Assembly: GCA_007449985.2 (NCBI GenBank)
Contig: VIIQ02000617.1
Span: 56,909-120,908, forward strand
Length of the DNA stretch: 64,000 nucleotides
DNA from: Desmodesmus armatus
Lineage: Eukaryota > Chlorophyta > Chlorophyceae > Sphaeropleales > Scenedesmaceae
Direction of reading: 5' to 3'
This document shows positions 49,946 through 62,600 of the stretch, in pieces (positions within the stretch are counted from its first letter, which is position 1; every line of letters starts with the position of its first letter). The notes under the pieces are model-generated. The model saw only the letters and a list, made by a program, of their open reading frames with translations, was not told the origin of the DNA and did no database searches. Position numbers and translations under genes: made by a program.

Positions 49946-52080
49946 CGCAGCTTCCCATTCTTCTTGCGCACAAAAAGGATGGGTGCACCATAAGGTGACT
50001 TGCTGGGCTGAATGAAATCCTTCTCAATCAGCTCAGTTAGCTGACGCTTGCACTCTTCCAGCTCAAAGGGCTCAGCTGGTAGATGGGACCAAACGGAGGC
50101 TTGGCCCCTGGCTGCAGTAAAATGTCGTGCTCAACCCCACGCAGGGGTGGCAGCCCTGTAACCTTGCTAAACACACCCTTGTGCTTCAACAGCACATGGC
50201 GCACTTGAGTGGCCGAACTGCCGTGACAGGCAGGCAGAGGCATGTCAGCAACAGCTGAGGCAAAGGGGTCAGGTTCAGGAGCATCAGGACCTGACTGCAC
50301 CTCAGTAAGAACCGCCAAAAATGCAGATGCACCACGCTCAACAGACTTGACTGCTGCCATAGCCGAGATCAAGCCAACATCCTCGGGGTCAGCAACAACA
50401 GTTGGCAGGGTATGCTGAACACCCTTAGATGTGAGAACAACAAGATTACTTTGCCAATCAATGCAAGGATTGTGAAAAGTCAACCAAGGCTTCCCAAGGA
50501 CAATGTCATCGACTGCCAGGTCAGTGACAGTAAAGGGCTGGGAATCCTTGAAAGAGCCAATCCTAAAAGGTAATGCAGCAATTTGCTGGGATGCATCCTG
50601 CAACATGCCATTGGCAAGCTTGACAGACTTGCCTGGAACAGATGTAGCAGGAAGTGACAACTCCGTAGCCCACCTGGTGTCAACGTAGTTGTCAGTAGCA
50701 CCAGAATCCAGCAATGCAACCAAATGCTGTCCACGAACAGAAACACGGAGCCGGATAACAGTGCTGGCGATGGGGTCCAACCCAGGGGAGGGCTGTGCTG
50801 GTGAGGGCGCAACCTGAGACGCAGTGGGCCTCCCAATGCGCTCGTAGTAGAGACCCTGGGTGGAGGTGGCTGTGATGGGAACCTGAAGGGGCTGAAAGGC
50901 AGGGCCATAGCCGCGCCCAGCGGAAGCTGACCTGAGGCGGAGAGGGGAATCCCGCAGCACCACCACAGGCCACCTGAGTGGGCCCATGTCCTGCCAACTG
51001 CCGTCAGGCTGGGGCGCCTGAAACAAGCCGGGAGTACCAGCAGGGTACTCATGGATGATCTGAAAGCTGTGGGTGAGGGGCCACCATGGCTTCTTGGTGA
51101 GTTTTGGCACCAGGAAGACGGACTCCATCAGTGGGAAGGTATCGTCCAGTTTGCTGTTGTGCTGCTGGCGCTGTGTGAGGTAATGCTTGAGGAGGCTGCC
51201 TGCTGAGCGGAAAGGGGCACAGATCCAATAGTTGTCTCCCGCGACTTCGGAATGCCGCTGAAAGTCACCAAAGGACATGGCGTCAGGGCTGTAAGCCCAT
51301 TCGCCAGCGCACGACTGCCGGAGGCGAGACTGGCTGGCCTGCCAAGTCGGGTCACCTGGGCTTGCCTGGCACAGTGCTGTCTGAAAGCCCCCAAACTGCG
51401 CTGCATATTTTGCTGCTTCCTCAGGGCAAAGCTGCCAGTCCTGTCTGTCCCTGTTACGCACACGACCAGCGCTGGGTTTGCCTGGGACAGGGGTGGTAGC
51501 TCTTAGGGCAGTAGCTGGCCTAGCACACTGCCCCGCACGCCAGCTGAACTGAACACCGGGGAGGGGGGAACCTGAGCTGCTAGAAGACCGAAGACTGGAA
51601 CCTAGTAGGCTTCCCATACTGCTACGGCAGGGCAAAGCCGACTTGCCTTGCAGTACAGCCCACTCCTAGCACAGCAGTAGCGAACTACTGCTTGGCCGCC
51701 TTGCCGTCAGGGTGCTGTGTGCGCATTGAGCGAGCACGCTGACGACAGTCGGCGGTCCAGTGCCCTTGGCGGTGATGCCAGCTGCAGTAGGGCACTTTGC
51801 CGCTGGTAGGGGTTGCTGAGGGTTGCGCTGTGGGGCACGCTGCAGCGGCCCAAGCTCCATGGGGGCGGGGTGGCTGCTGCTGCCACTGGACATCACATGC
51901 TGCTGTTGCAATTGCTGTTCCAGCTGCATGCGCGACTGCTGCTCAAGCGCGAGATGTTGCGCCAGCTGTTGAAGTTGCTCCGACTGCTAGGACAGCTGCG
52001 CCTGGAGCTGTTCGAATTCCATACGATGATTGTAAGGCGAGTGGGAAGCTGATGGGCTAAATTGGGCAACGAAGACCGAG
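49946..52080 (-). mobile_element. Ty3/gypsy-type retrotransposon fragment (gag end, protease, start of RT)
   Basis: On the minus strand, a gag end with a zinc-knuckle-like CSWHHRQGHWTADC (51786-51745, CHHC spacing 2-4-4) is followed after a stop by a 532-codon pol frame (51635-50037). This holds a region with DNYWICAPF and KPWWPL, an aspartic protease (LLDSGATDNYV at about 50712-50682, then VDDIVLGKPWL) and the RT start ([12 protein letters not shown]). A one-base deletion near 50073 shifts the frame; the RT then reads [20 protein letters not shown] to [10 protein letters not shown] and is cut off at the LINE tail near 49946. No RT catalytic core, RNase H, integrase or LTR is present in the window. 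Confidence 0.82.
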
Positions 52081-52095
52081 GTCTCCGCTACCACT

Positions 52096-52411
52096 TGTTG
52101 AGAGCTATGGAACGCTCTGTCAGTGCGTGCATGCCAAGACTAGACTTTCCTATGACTTTGGATGCCATGAAGAGAGTCTGGGCTCGGACTCAGGGAACCT
52201 TGCGAACGACGAGGTTACCAATGACCGACGAAGATAACAGATACAACTGGAAATGATGTAGGAAAGATAACCAGAAGGAATTGGAAGTGTCGAGCATGAG
52301 CGCAGGGCTCGTGCTTGATGCCGAAAGGTCGACTGACCTTCGACCGACCAACCGGATTACGGTTGCGTCAGGCCGTTGACAACCAAAGATAAAGTATCGA
52401 GCTTACTCATA
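52096..52411 (+). mobile_element. Second copy of the LINE 3' end, about 316 bp
   Basis: Matches 49629-49945 with only a few differences and ends at the same tail (AAAGTATCGAGCTTAC). It looks like a 5'-truncated (dead-on-arrival) insertion of the same LINE family and encodes the last ~53 residues of the LINE frame. Confidence 0.88.
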
Positions 52412-52908
52412 ACATGCAGTCATCCACAGGTTCAGGGCAGCATTGCAGCAGCAGCTCTCACAGGTTTGGCTGAGGTCTCAGGGGGACATCCGCCTCAACT
52501 CTTTTTTTTTTGGAGTGAGCAAGTTACAAGAGCGAAGTCAAGCAACAGAAGCCACCCCTCAAAGCTCAGGCAAGAGGATGGCGCAACCTGGCAGGCACCA
52601 CCCTGTGAGGGCGCAAGCCGACACCCCACCACATGGTCTCACGGGCGGCACATCGCAGTGCAGCCTGCCAAAAAGCAGACACCAGGACCCGACCATGCAC
52701 CCGCAAAATGACTAGAGAAAGCAACGGCAAAGGGACAAAGCATGCGAGCAACACTAACGCAAGCGAGTCAACGCAGAGCCGAGAGAAAGCACCACCGATG
52801 CATCACCACACTCACACACCTCACCGGTGTGCAGAGCCAGCCCCCCGATAGAGGGGCTGAAGAAACACCCTAAAACCAACAAGCGGCGGCTACACAGCAC
52901 AGGGCTGG
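52412..52908. other. Unassigned sequence between LINE tail and foldback element
   Basis: A T10 run lies near 52502. The part from about 52760 resembles, in degenerate form, the inner part of the left foldback arm (GCACACCGGTGAGG-like against GCATATTGGAGAGG-like on the minus strand). No gene seen. Confidence 0.4.
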
Positions 52909-53681
52909 CCGCTGTACTAGACAAAAGCCAGCGCGCAGAAGGCCCAAACACCCCCGACGTGGTGCACCACCACACCTGCACACCTCTCCAATATGCAGGG
53001 CTAAATCCGCCCCACACCTAAGCCAACAAAACACTAACATTGGCGCCCCAGTGCCAACCAAGCAAGGCACCAGAGCGGCCAACCGCCCCCAGAGAACAAC
53101 CCAAACGCTTAGACCCTGTGTGAGGCGCACACACTCCAGAGGCACGCCTCAACTCTGGGGTGCCTCTGTCCTGGCTACGGGGCCGCAACCCCGTCCTGTC
53201 GCCAGAGCGGTTTGATGCTAAGTGGCAACAGCAGGGGTGTTGTACACAGTGGCGGCAGGCATGGGCCCCGCCTTGCGTTCTAGAGGGAGGGTGGTCATAC
53301 GGGGGCTGGGGTGTTTGGGAGTGGGGTTTGGAAAGCGGGGGAGCCTTTTTTTTTGGGGGGCAGCCTTTTCTGTGTGGGGTTTGTTGTGCGTCTCGGGTCT
53401 TGGCTACGTGTGTGCCTCATTCTGTACCATAGATGTTGTTGTGACTCTGGAGTGTGTGCGCATCACACAGGGTCTAAGCATTGGGTTGTTCTCAGGGGGC
53501 GGCTGGCCGCTCTGGTGCCTTGCTTGGTTGGCACTGGGGCAACACTGCTAGTGTTTTGTTGGCTTGGCTAGGTGTGGGGCGGATTTCACCCTGCATATTG
53601 GAGAGGAGTGCAGGTGTGGTGGGGCACCACGCCGGGGGGTGTTTGGGCTCTCTGGGCGCTGGCTTTTGTCTAGTACAGCGG
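52909..53681. repeat. Large inverted repeat (foldback element), arms about 235 bp
   Basis: The left arm 52909-53141 is the reverse complement of the right arm 53445-53681 at roughly 90% identity by eye. The arms run from CCGCTGTACTAG at the outer end to CACACACTCCAGAG at the inner end. The loop of about 300 bp has a T9 G6 tract near 53347. The right arm ends exactly where the 147-bp satellite begins. Confidence 0.88.
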
Positions 53682-56600
53682 CTGCAAAAATCTTTGGATG
53701 GCTCTGATGAAAGACAAAAAATGTGTCTTCGAGCACACCAACATGCACCCCAATTGAGTCACAGGCCGGCGCGTAGCGTTGCGTTGAAGGCGGCGGGTGC
53801 CGCGTGATGGTGCGCAGCGGTGGTGGTCCGCAAAAAAATCTTTGGATGGCTCTGATGCAAGACAAAAAATGTGTCTTCAAGCACACCAACATGCACCCCA
53901 ATTGAGTCACAGGCCGGCGCGTAGCGTTGCGTTGAAGGCGGCGGGTGCCGCGTGATGGTGCGCAGCGGTGGTGGTCCGCAAAAAATCTTTGGATGGCTCT
54001 GATGAAAGACAAAAAATGTGTCTTCAAGCACACCAACATGCACCCCAATTGAGTCACAGGCCGGCGCGTAGCGTTGCGTTGAAGGCGGCGGGTGCCGCGT
54101 GATGGTGCGCAGCGGTGGTGGTCCGCAAAAAACCTTTGGATGGCTCTGATGAAAGACAAAAAATGTGTCGTCAAGCACACCAACATGCACCCCAATTGAG
54201 TCACAGGCCGGCGCGTAGCGTTGCGTTGAAGGCGGCGGGTGCCGCGTGATGGTGCGCAGCGGTGGTGGTCCGCAAAAAATCTTTGGATGGCTCTGATGAA
54301 AGACAAAAAATGTGTCTTCAAGCACACCAACATGCACCCCAATTGAGTCACAGGCCGGCGCGTAGCGTTGCGTTGAAGGCGGCGGGTGCCGCGTGATGGT
54401 GCGCAGCGGTGGTGGTCCGCAAAAAAATCTTTGGATGGCTCTGATGAAAGACAAAAATGTGTCTTCGAGCACACCAACATGCACCCCAATTGAGTCACAG
54501 GCCGGCGCGTAGCGTTGCGTTGAAGGCGGCGGGTGCCGCGTGATGGTGCGCAGCGGTGGTGGTCCGCAAAAAAATCTTTGGATGGCTCTGATGCAAGACA
54601 AAAAATGTGTCTTCAAGCACACCAACATGCACCCCAATTGAGTCACAGGCCGGCGCGTAGCGTTGCGTTGAAGGCGGCGGGTGCCGCGTGATGGTGCGCA
54701 GCGGTGGTGGTCCGCAAAAAATCTTTGGATGGCTCTGATGAAAGACAAAAAATGTGTCTTCAAGCACACCAACATGCACCCCAATTGAGTCACAGGCCGG
54801 CGCGTAGCGTTGCGTTGAAGGCGGCGGGTGCCGCGTGATGGTGCGCAGCGGTGGTGGTCCGCAAAAAAATCTTGGGATGGCTCTGATGCAAGACAAAAAA
54901 TGTGTCTTCAAGCACACCAACATGCACCCCAATTGAGTCACAGGCCGGCGCGTAGCGTTGCGTTGAAGGCGGCGGGTGCCGCGTGATGGTGCGCAGCGGT
55001 GGTGGTCCGCAAAAAATCTTTGGATGGCTCTGATGAAAGACAAAAAATGTGTCTTCAAGCACACCAACATGCACCCCAATTGAGTCACAGGCCGGCGCGT
55101 AGCGTTGCGTTGAAGGCGGCGGGTGCCGCGTGATGGTGCGCAGCGGTGGTGGTCCGCAAAAAATCTTTGGATGGCTCTGATGAAAGACAAAAAATGTGTC
55201 TTCAAGCACACCAACATGCACCCCAATTGAGTCACAGGCCGGCGCGTAGCGTTGCGTTGAAGGCGGCGGGTGCCGCGTGATGGTGCGCAGCGGTGGTGGT
55301 CCGCAAAAAACCTTGGATGGCTCTGATGCAAGACAAAAAATGTGTCTTCAAGCACACCAACATGCACCCCAATTGAGTCACAGGCCGGCGCGTAGCGTTG
55401 CGTTGAAGGCGGCGGGTGCCGCGTGATGGTGCGCAGCGGTGGTGGTCCGCAAAAAATCTTTGGATGGCTCTGATGAAAGACAAAAAATGTGTCTTCAAGC
55501 ACACCAACATGCACCCCAATTGAGTCACAGGCCGGCGCGTAGCGTTGCGTTGAAGGCGGCGGGTGCCGCGTGATGGTGCGCAGCGGTGGTGGTCCGCAAA
55601 AAATCTTTGGATGGCTCTGATGAAAGACAAAAAATGTGTCTTCAAGCACACCAACATGCACCCCAATTGAGTCACAGGCCGGCGCGTAGCGTTGCGTTGA
55701 AGGCGGCGGGTGCCGCGTGATGGTGCGCAGCGGTGGTGGTCCGCAAAAAATCTTTGGATGGCTCTGATGAAAGACAAAAAATGTGTCTTCAAGCACACCA
55801 ACATGCACCCCAATTGAGTCACAGGCCGGCGCGTAGCGTTGCGTTGAAGGCGGCGGGTGCCGCGTGATGGTGCGCAGCGGTGGTGGTCCGCAAAAATCTT
55901 TGGATGGCTCTGATGAAAGACAAAAAATGTGTCTTCAAGCACACCAACATGCACCCCAATTGAGTCACAGGCCGGCGCGTAGCGTTGCGTTGAAGGCGGC
56001 GGGTGCCGCGTGATGGTGCGCAGCGGTGGTGGTCCGCAAAAAACCTTAGGATGGCTCTGATGAAAGACAAAAAATGTGTCTTCAAGCACACCAACATGCA
56101 CCCCAATTGAGTCACAGGCCGGCGCGTAGCGTTGCGTTGAAGGCGGCGGGTGCCGCGTGATGGTGCGCAGCGGTGGTGGTTCGCAAAAAATCTTTGGATG
56201 GCTCTGATGAAAGACAAAAAATGTGTCTTTCAAAAAAGAAAAAAATGTGTCTTCAAGCACACCAACATGCACCCCAATTGAGTCACAGGCCGGCGCGTAG
56301 CGTTGCGTTGAAGGCGGCGGGTGCTGCGTGATGGTGCGCAGCGGTGGTGGTCCGCAAAAAATCTTTGGATGGCTCTGATGAAAGACAAAAAATGTGTCTT
56401 CAAGCACACCAACATGCACCCCAATTGAGTCACAGGCCGGCGCGTAGCGTTGCGTTGAAGGCGGCGGGTGCCGCGTGATGGTGCGCAGCGGTGGTGGTCC
56501 GCAAAAAATCTTTGGATGGCTCTGATGAAAGACAAAAAATGTGTCTTCAAGCACACCAACATGCACCCCAATTGAGTCACAGGCCGGCGCGTAGCGTTGC

Positions 56601-59600
56601 GTTGAAGGCGGCGGGTGCCGCGTGATGGTGCGCAGCGGTGGTGGTCCGCAAAAAATCTTTGGATGGCTCTGATGAAAGACAAAAAATGTGTCTTCAAGCA
56701 CACCAACATGCACCCCAATTGAGTCACAGGCCGGCGCGTAGCGTTGCGTTGAAGGCGGCGGGTGCCGCGTGATGGTGCGCAGCGGTGGTGGTCCGCAAAA
56801 AATCTTTGGATGGCTCTGATGCAAGACCAAAAATGTGTCTTCAAGCACACCAACATGCACCCCAATTGAGTCACAGGCCGGCGCGTAGCGTTGCGTTGAA
56901 GGCGGCGGGTGCCGCGTGATGGTGCGCAGCGGTGGTGGTCCGCAAAAAATCTTTGGATGGCTCTGATGAAAGACAAAAAATGTGTCTTCAAGCACACCAA
57001 CATGCACCCCAATTGAGTCACAGGCCGGCGCGTAGCGTTGCGTTGAAGGCGGCGGGTGCCGCGTGATGGTGCGCAGCGGTGGTGGTCCGCAAAAAATCTT
57101 TGGATGGCTCTGATGAAAGACAAAAAATGTGTCTTCAAGCACACCAACATGCACCCCAATTGAGTCACAGGCCGGCGCGTAGCGTTGCGTTGAAGGCGGC
57201 GGGTGCCGCGTGATGGTGCGCAGCGGTGGTGGTCCGCAAAAAACTTTGGATGGCTCTGATGAAAGACAAAAAATGTGTCTTCAAGCACACCAACATGCAC
57301 CCCAATTGAGTCACAGGCCGGCGCGTAGCGTTGCGTTGAAGGCGGCGGGTGCCGCGTGATGGTGCGCAGCGGTGGTGGTCCGCAAAAAATCTTTGGATGG
57401 CTCTGATGAAAGACAAAAAATGTGTCTTCAAGCACACCAACATGCACCCCAATTGAGTCACAGGCCGGCGCGTAGCGTTGCGTTGAAGGCGGCGGGTGCC
57501 GCGTGATGGTGCGCAGCGGTGGTGGTCCGCAAAAAATCTTTGGATGGCTCTGATGAAGGACAAAAAATGTGTCTTCAAGCACACCAACATGCACCCCAAT
57601 TGAGTCACAGGCCGGCGCGTAGCGTTGCGTTGAAGGCGGCGGGTGCCGCGTGATGGTGCGCAGCGGTGGTGGTCCGCAAAAAATCTTTGGATGGCTCTGA
57701 TGCAAGACCAAAAATGTGTCTTCAAGCACACCAACATGCACCCCAATTGAGTCACAGGCCGGCGCGTAGCGTTGCGTTGAAGGCGGCGGGTGCCGCGTGA
57801 TGGTGCGCAGCGGTGGTGGTCCGCAAAAAATCTTTGGATGGCTCTGATGAAAGACAAAAAATGTGTCTTCAAGCACACCAACATGCACCCCAATTGAGTC
57901 ACAGGCCGGCGCGTAGCGTTGCGTTGAAGGCGGCGGGTGCCGCGTGATGGTGCGCAGCGGTGGTGGTCCGCAAAAAATCTTTGGATGGCTCTGATGAAAG
58001 ACAAAAATGTGTCTTTCAAAAAAGAAAAAATGTGTCTTCAAGCACACCAACATGCACCCCAATTGAGTCACAGGCCGGCGCGTAGCGTTGCGTTGAAGGC
58101 GGCGGGTGCTGCGTGATGGTGCGCAGCGGTGGTGGTCCGCAAAAAATCTTTGGATGGCTCTGATGAAAGACAAAAAATGTGTCTTCAAGCACACCAACAT
58201 GCACCCCAATTGAGTCACAGGCCGGCGCGTAGCGTTGCGTTGAAGGCGGCGGGTGCCGCGTGATGGTGCGCAGCGGTGGTGGTCCGCAAAAAATCTTTGG
58301 ATGGCTCTGATGAAAGACAAAAAATGTGTCTTCAAGCACACCAACATGCACCCCAATTGAGTCACAGGCCGGCGCGTAGCGTTGCGTTGAAGGCGGCGGG
58401 TGCCGCGTGATGGTGCGCAGCGGTGGTGGTCCGCAAAAAATCTTTGGATGGCTCTGATGAAAGACAAAAAATGTGTCTTCAAGCACACCAACATGCACCC
58501 CATTGAGTCACAGGCCGGCGCGTAGCGTTGCGTTGAAGGCGGCGGGTGCCGCGTGATGGTGCGCAGCGGTGGTGGTCCGCAAAAAATCTTTGGATGGCTC
58601 TGATGAAAGACAAAAAATGTGTCTTCAAGCACACCAACATGCACCCCAATTGAGTCACAGGCCGGCGCGTAGCGTTGCGTTGAAGGCGGCGGGTGCCGCG
58701 TGATGGTGCGCAGCGGTGGTGGTCCGCAAAAAATCTTTGGATGGCTCTGATGAAAGACAAAAAATGTGTCTTCAAGCACACCAACATGCACCCCAATTGA
58801 GTCACAGGCCGGCGCGTAGCGTTGCGTTGAAGGCGGCGGGTGCCGCGTGATGGTGCGCAGCGGTGGTGGTCCGCAAAAAATCTTTGGATGGCTCTGATGA
58901 AAGACAAAAAATGTGTCTTCAAGCACACCAACATGCACCCCAATTGAGTCACAGGCCGGCGCGTAGCGTTGCGTTGAAGGCGGCGGGTGCCGCGTGATGG
59001 TGCGCAGCGGTGGTGGTCCGCAAAAAATCTTTGGATGGCTCTGATGAAAGACCAAAAATGTGTCTTCAAGCACACCAACATGCACCCCAATTGAGTCACA
59101 GGCCGGCGCGTAGCGTTGCGTTGAAGGCGGCGGGTGCCGCGTGATGGTGCGCAGCGGTGGTGGTCCGCAAAAAATCTTTGGATGGCTCTGATGAAAGACA
59201 AAAAATGTGTCTTCAAGCACACCAACATGCACCCCAATTGAGTCACAGGCCGGCGCGTAGCGTTGCGTTGAAGGCGGCGGGTGCCGCGTGATGGTGCGCA
59301 GCGGTGGTGGTCCGCAAAAAATCTTTGGATGGCTCTGATGAAAGACAAAAAATGTGTCTTCAAGCACACCAACATGCACCCCAATTGAGTCACAGGCCGG
59401 CGCGTAGCGTTGCGTTGAAGGCGGCGGGTGCCGCGTGATGGTGCGCAGCGGTGGTGGTCCGCAAAAAATCTTTGGATGGCTCTGATGAAAGACAAAAAAT
59501 GTCTTTCAAAAAGAAAAAAATGTGTCTTCAAGCACACCAACATGCACCCCAATTGAGTCACAGGCCGGCGCGTAGCGTTGCGTTGAAGGCGGCGGGTGCC

Positions 59601-62600
59601 GCGTGATGGTGCGCAGCGGTGGTGGTCCGCAAAAAATCTTTGGATGGCTCTGATGAAAGACAAAAAATGTGTCTTCAAGCACACCAACATGCACCCCAAT
59701 TGAGTCACAGGCCGGCGCGTAGCGTTGCGTTGAAGGCGGCGGGTGCCGCGTGATGGTGCGCAGCGGTGGTGGTCCGCAAAAATCTTTGGATGGCTCTGAT
59801 GAAAGACAAAAAATGTGTCTTCAAGCACACCAACATGCACCCCAATTGAGTCACAGGCCGGCGCGTAGCGTTGCGTTGAAGGCGGCGGGTGCCGCGTGAT
59901 GGTGCGCAGCGGTGGTGGTCCGCAAAAAATCTTTGGATGGCTCTGATGAAAGACACAAAAATGTGTCTTCAAGCACACCAACATGCACCCCAATTGAGTC
60001 ACAGGCCGGCGCGTAGCGTTGCGTTGAAGGCGGCGGGTGCCGCGTGATGGTGCGCAGCGGTGGTGGTCCGCAAAAATCTTTGGATGGCTCTGATGAAAGA
60101 CAAAAAATGTGTCTTTCAAAAAAGAAAAAAATGTGTCTTCAAGCACACCAACATGCACCCCAATTGAGTCACAGGCCGGCGCGTAGCGTTGCGTTGAAGG
60201 CGGCGGGTGCCGCGTGATGGTGCGCAGCGGTGGTGGTCCGCAAAAAATCTTTGGATGGCTCTGATGAAAGACAAAAAATGTGTCTTCAAGCACACCAACA
60301 TGCACCCCAATTGAGTCACAGGCCGGCGCGTAGCGTTGCGTTGAAGGCGGCGGGTGCCGCGTGATGGTGCGCAGCGGTGGTGGTCCGCAAAAAATCTTTG
60401 GATGGCTCTGATGAAAGACAAAAAATGTGTCTTCAAGCACACCAACATGCACCCCAATTGAGTCACAGGCCGGCGCGTAGCGTTGCGTTGAAGGCGGCGG
60501 GTGCCGCGTGATGGTGCGCAGCGGTGGTGGTCCGCAAAAAATCTTTGGATGGCTCTGATGAAAGACAAAAAATGTGTCTTCAAGCACACCAACATGCACC
60601 CCAATTGAGTCACAGGCCGGCGCGTAGCGTTGCGTTGAAGGCGGCGGGTGCCGCGTGATGGTGCGCAGCGGTGGTGGTCCGCAAAAAATCTTTGGATGGC
60701 TCTGATGAAGACAAAAAATGTGTCTTCAAGCACACCAACATGCACCCCAATTGAGTCACAGGCCGGCGCGTAGCGTTGCGTTGAAGGCGGCGGGTGCCGC
60801 GTGATGGTGCGCAGCGGTGGTGGTCCGCAAAAATCTTTGGATGGCTCTGATGAAAGACAAAAATGTGTCTTCAAGCACACCAACATGCACCCCAATTGAG
60901 TCACAGGCCGGCGCGTAGCGTTGCGTTGAAGGCGGCGGGTGCCGCGTGATGGTGCGCAGCGGTGGTGGTCCGCAAAAAATCTTTGGATGGCTCTGATGAA
61001 AGACAAAAATGTGTCTTCAAGCACACCAACATGCACCCCAATTGAGTCACAGGCCGGCGCGTAGCGTTGCGTTGAAGGCGGCGGGTGCCGCGTGATGGTG
61101 CGCAGCGGTGGTGGTCCGCAAAAAATCTTTGGATGGCTCTGATAAAGACAAAAAATGTGTCTTCAAGCACACCACCATGCACCCCAATTGAGTCACAGGC
61201 CGGCGCGTAGCGTTGCGTTGAAGGCGGCGGGTGCCGCGTGATGGTGCGCAGCGGTGGTGGTCCGCAAAAAATCTTTGGATGGCTCTGATGAAAGACAAAA
61301 TGTGTCTTCAAGCACACCAACATGCACCCCAATTGAGTCACAGGCCGGCGCGTAGCGTTGCGTTGAAGGCGGCGGGTGCCGCGTGATGGTGCGCAGCTGG
61401 TGGTCCGCAAAAAATCTTTGGATGGCTCTGATGCAAGACAAAAATGTGTCTTCAAGCACACCAACATGCACCCCAATTGAGTCACAGGCCGGCGCGTAGC
61501 GTTGCGTTGAAGGCGGCGGGTGCCGCGTGATGGTGCGCAGCGGTGGTGGTCCGCAAAAAATCTTTGGATGGCTCTGATGAAAGACAAAAAATGTGTCTTC
61601 AAGCACACCAACATGCACCCCAATTGAGTCACAGGCCGGCGCGTAGCGTTGCGTTGAAGGCGGCGGGTGCCGCGTGATGGTGCGCAGCGGTGGTGGTCCG
61701 CAAAAAATCTTTGGATGGCTCTGATGAAGACAAAAAATGTGTCTTCAAGCACACCAACATGCACCCCAATTGAGTCACAGGCCGGCGCGTAGCGTTGCGT
61801 TGAAGGCGGCGGGTGCCGCGTGATGGTGCGCAGCGGTGGTGGTCCGCAAAAAATCTTTGGATGGCTCTGATGAAAGACAAAAAATGTGTCTTCAAGCACA
61901 CCAACATGCACCCCAATTGAGTCACAGGCCGGCGCGTAGCGTTGCGTTGAAGGCGGCGGGTGCCGCGTGATGGTGCGCAGCGGTGGTGGTCCGCAAAAAA
62001 TCTTTGGATGGCTCTGATGAAAGACAAAAAATGTGTCTTCAAGCACACCAACATGCACCCCAATTGAGTCACAGGCCGGCGCGTAGCGTTGCGTTGAAGG
62101 CGGCGGGTGCCGCGTGATGGTGCGCAGCGGTGGTGGTCCGCAAAAAATCTTTGGATGGCTCTGATGAAAGACAAAAAATGTGTCTTCAAGCACACCAACA
62201 TGCACCCCAATTGAGTCACAGGCCGGCGCGTAGCGTTGCGTTGAAGGCGGCGGGTGCCGCGTGATGGTGCGCAGCGGTGGTGGTCCGCAAAAAATCTTTG
62301 GATGGCTCTGATGAAGACCAAAAATGTGTCTTCAAGCACACCAACATGCACCCCAATTGAGTCACAGGCCGGCGCGTAGCGTTGCGTTGAAGGCGGCGGG
62401 TGCCGCGTGATGGTGCGCAGCGGTGTGGTCCGCAAAAAATCTTTGGATGGCTCTGATGAAAGACAAAAATGTGTCTTCAAGCACACCAACATGCACCCCA
62501 ATTGAGTCACAGGCCGGCGCGTAGCGTTGCGTTGAAGGCGGCGGGTGCCGCGTGATGGTGCGCAGCGGTGGTGGTCCGCAAAAAATCTTGGATGGCTCTG

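Noticed and set aside
56230..59379. Minus-strand open frame of over 1000 codons
   Set aside because: It is the translation of the 147-bp satellite; frames swap at one-base indels and no start or splice context is special.
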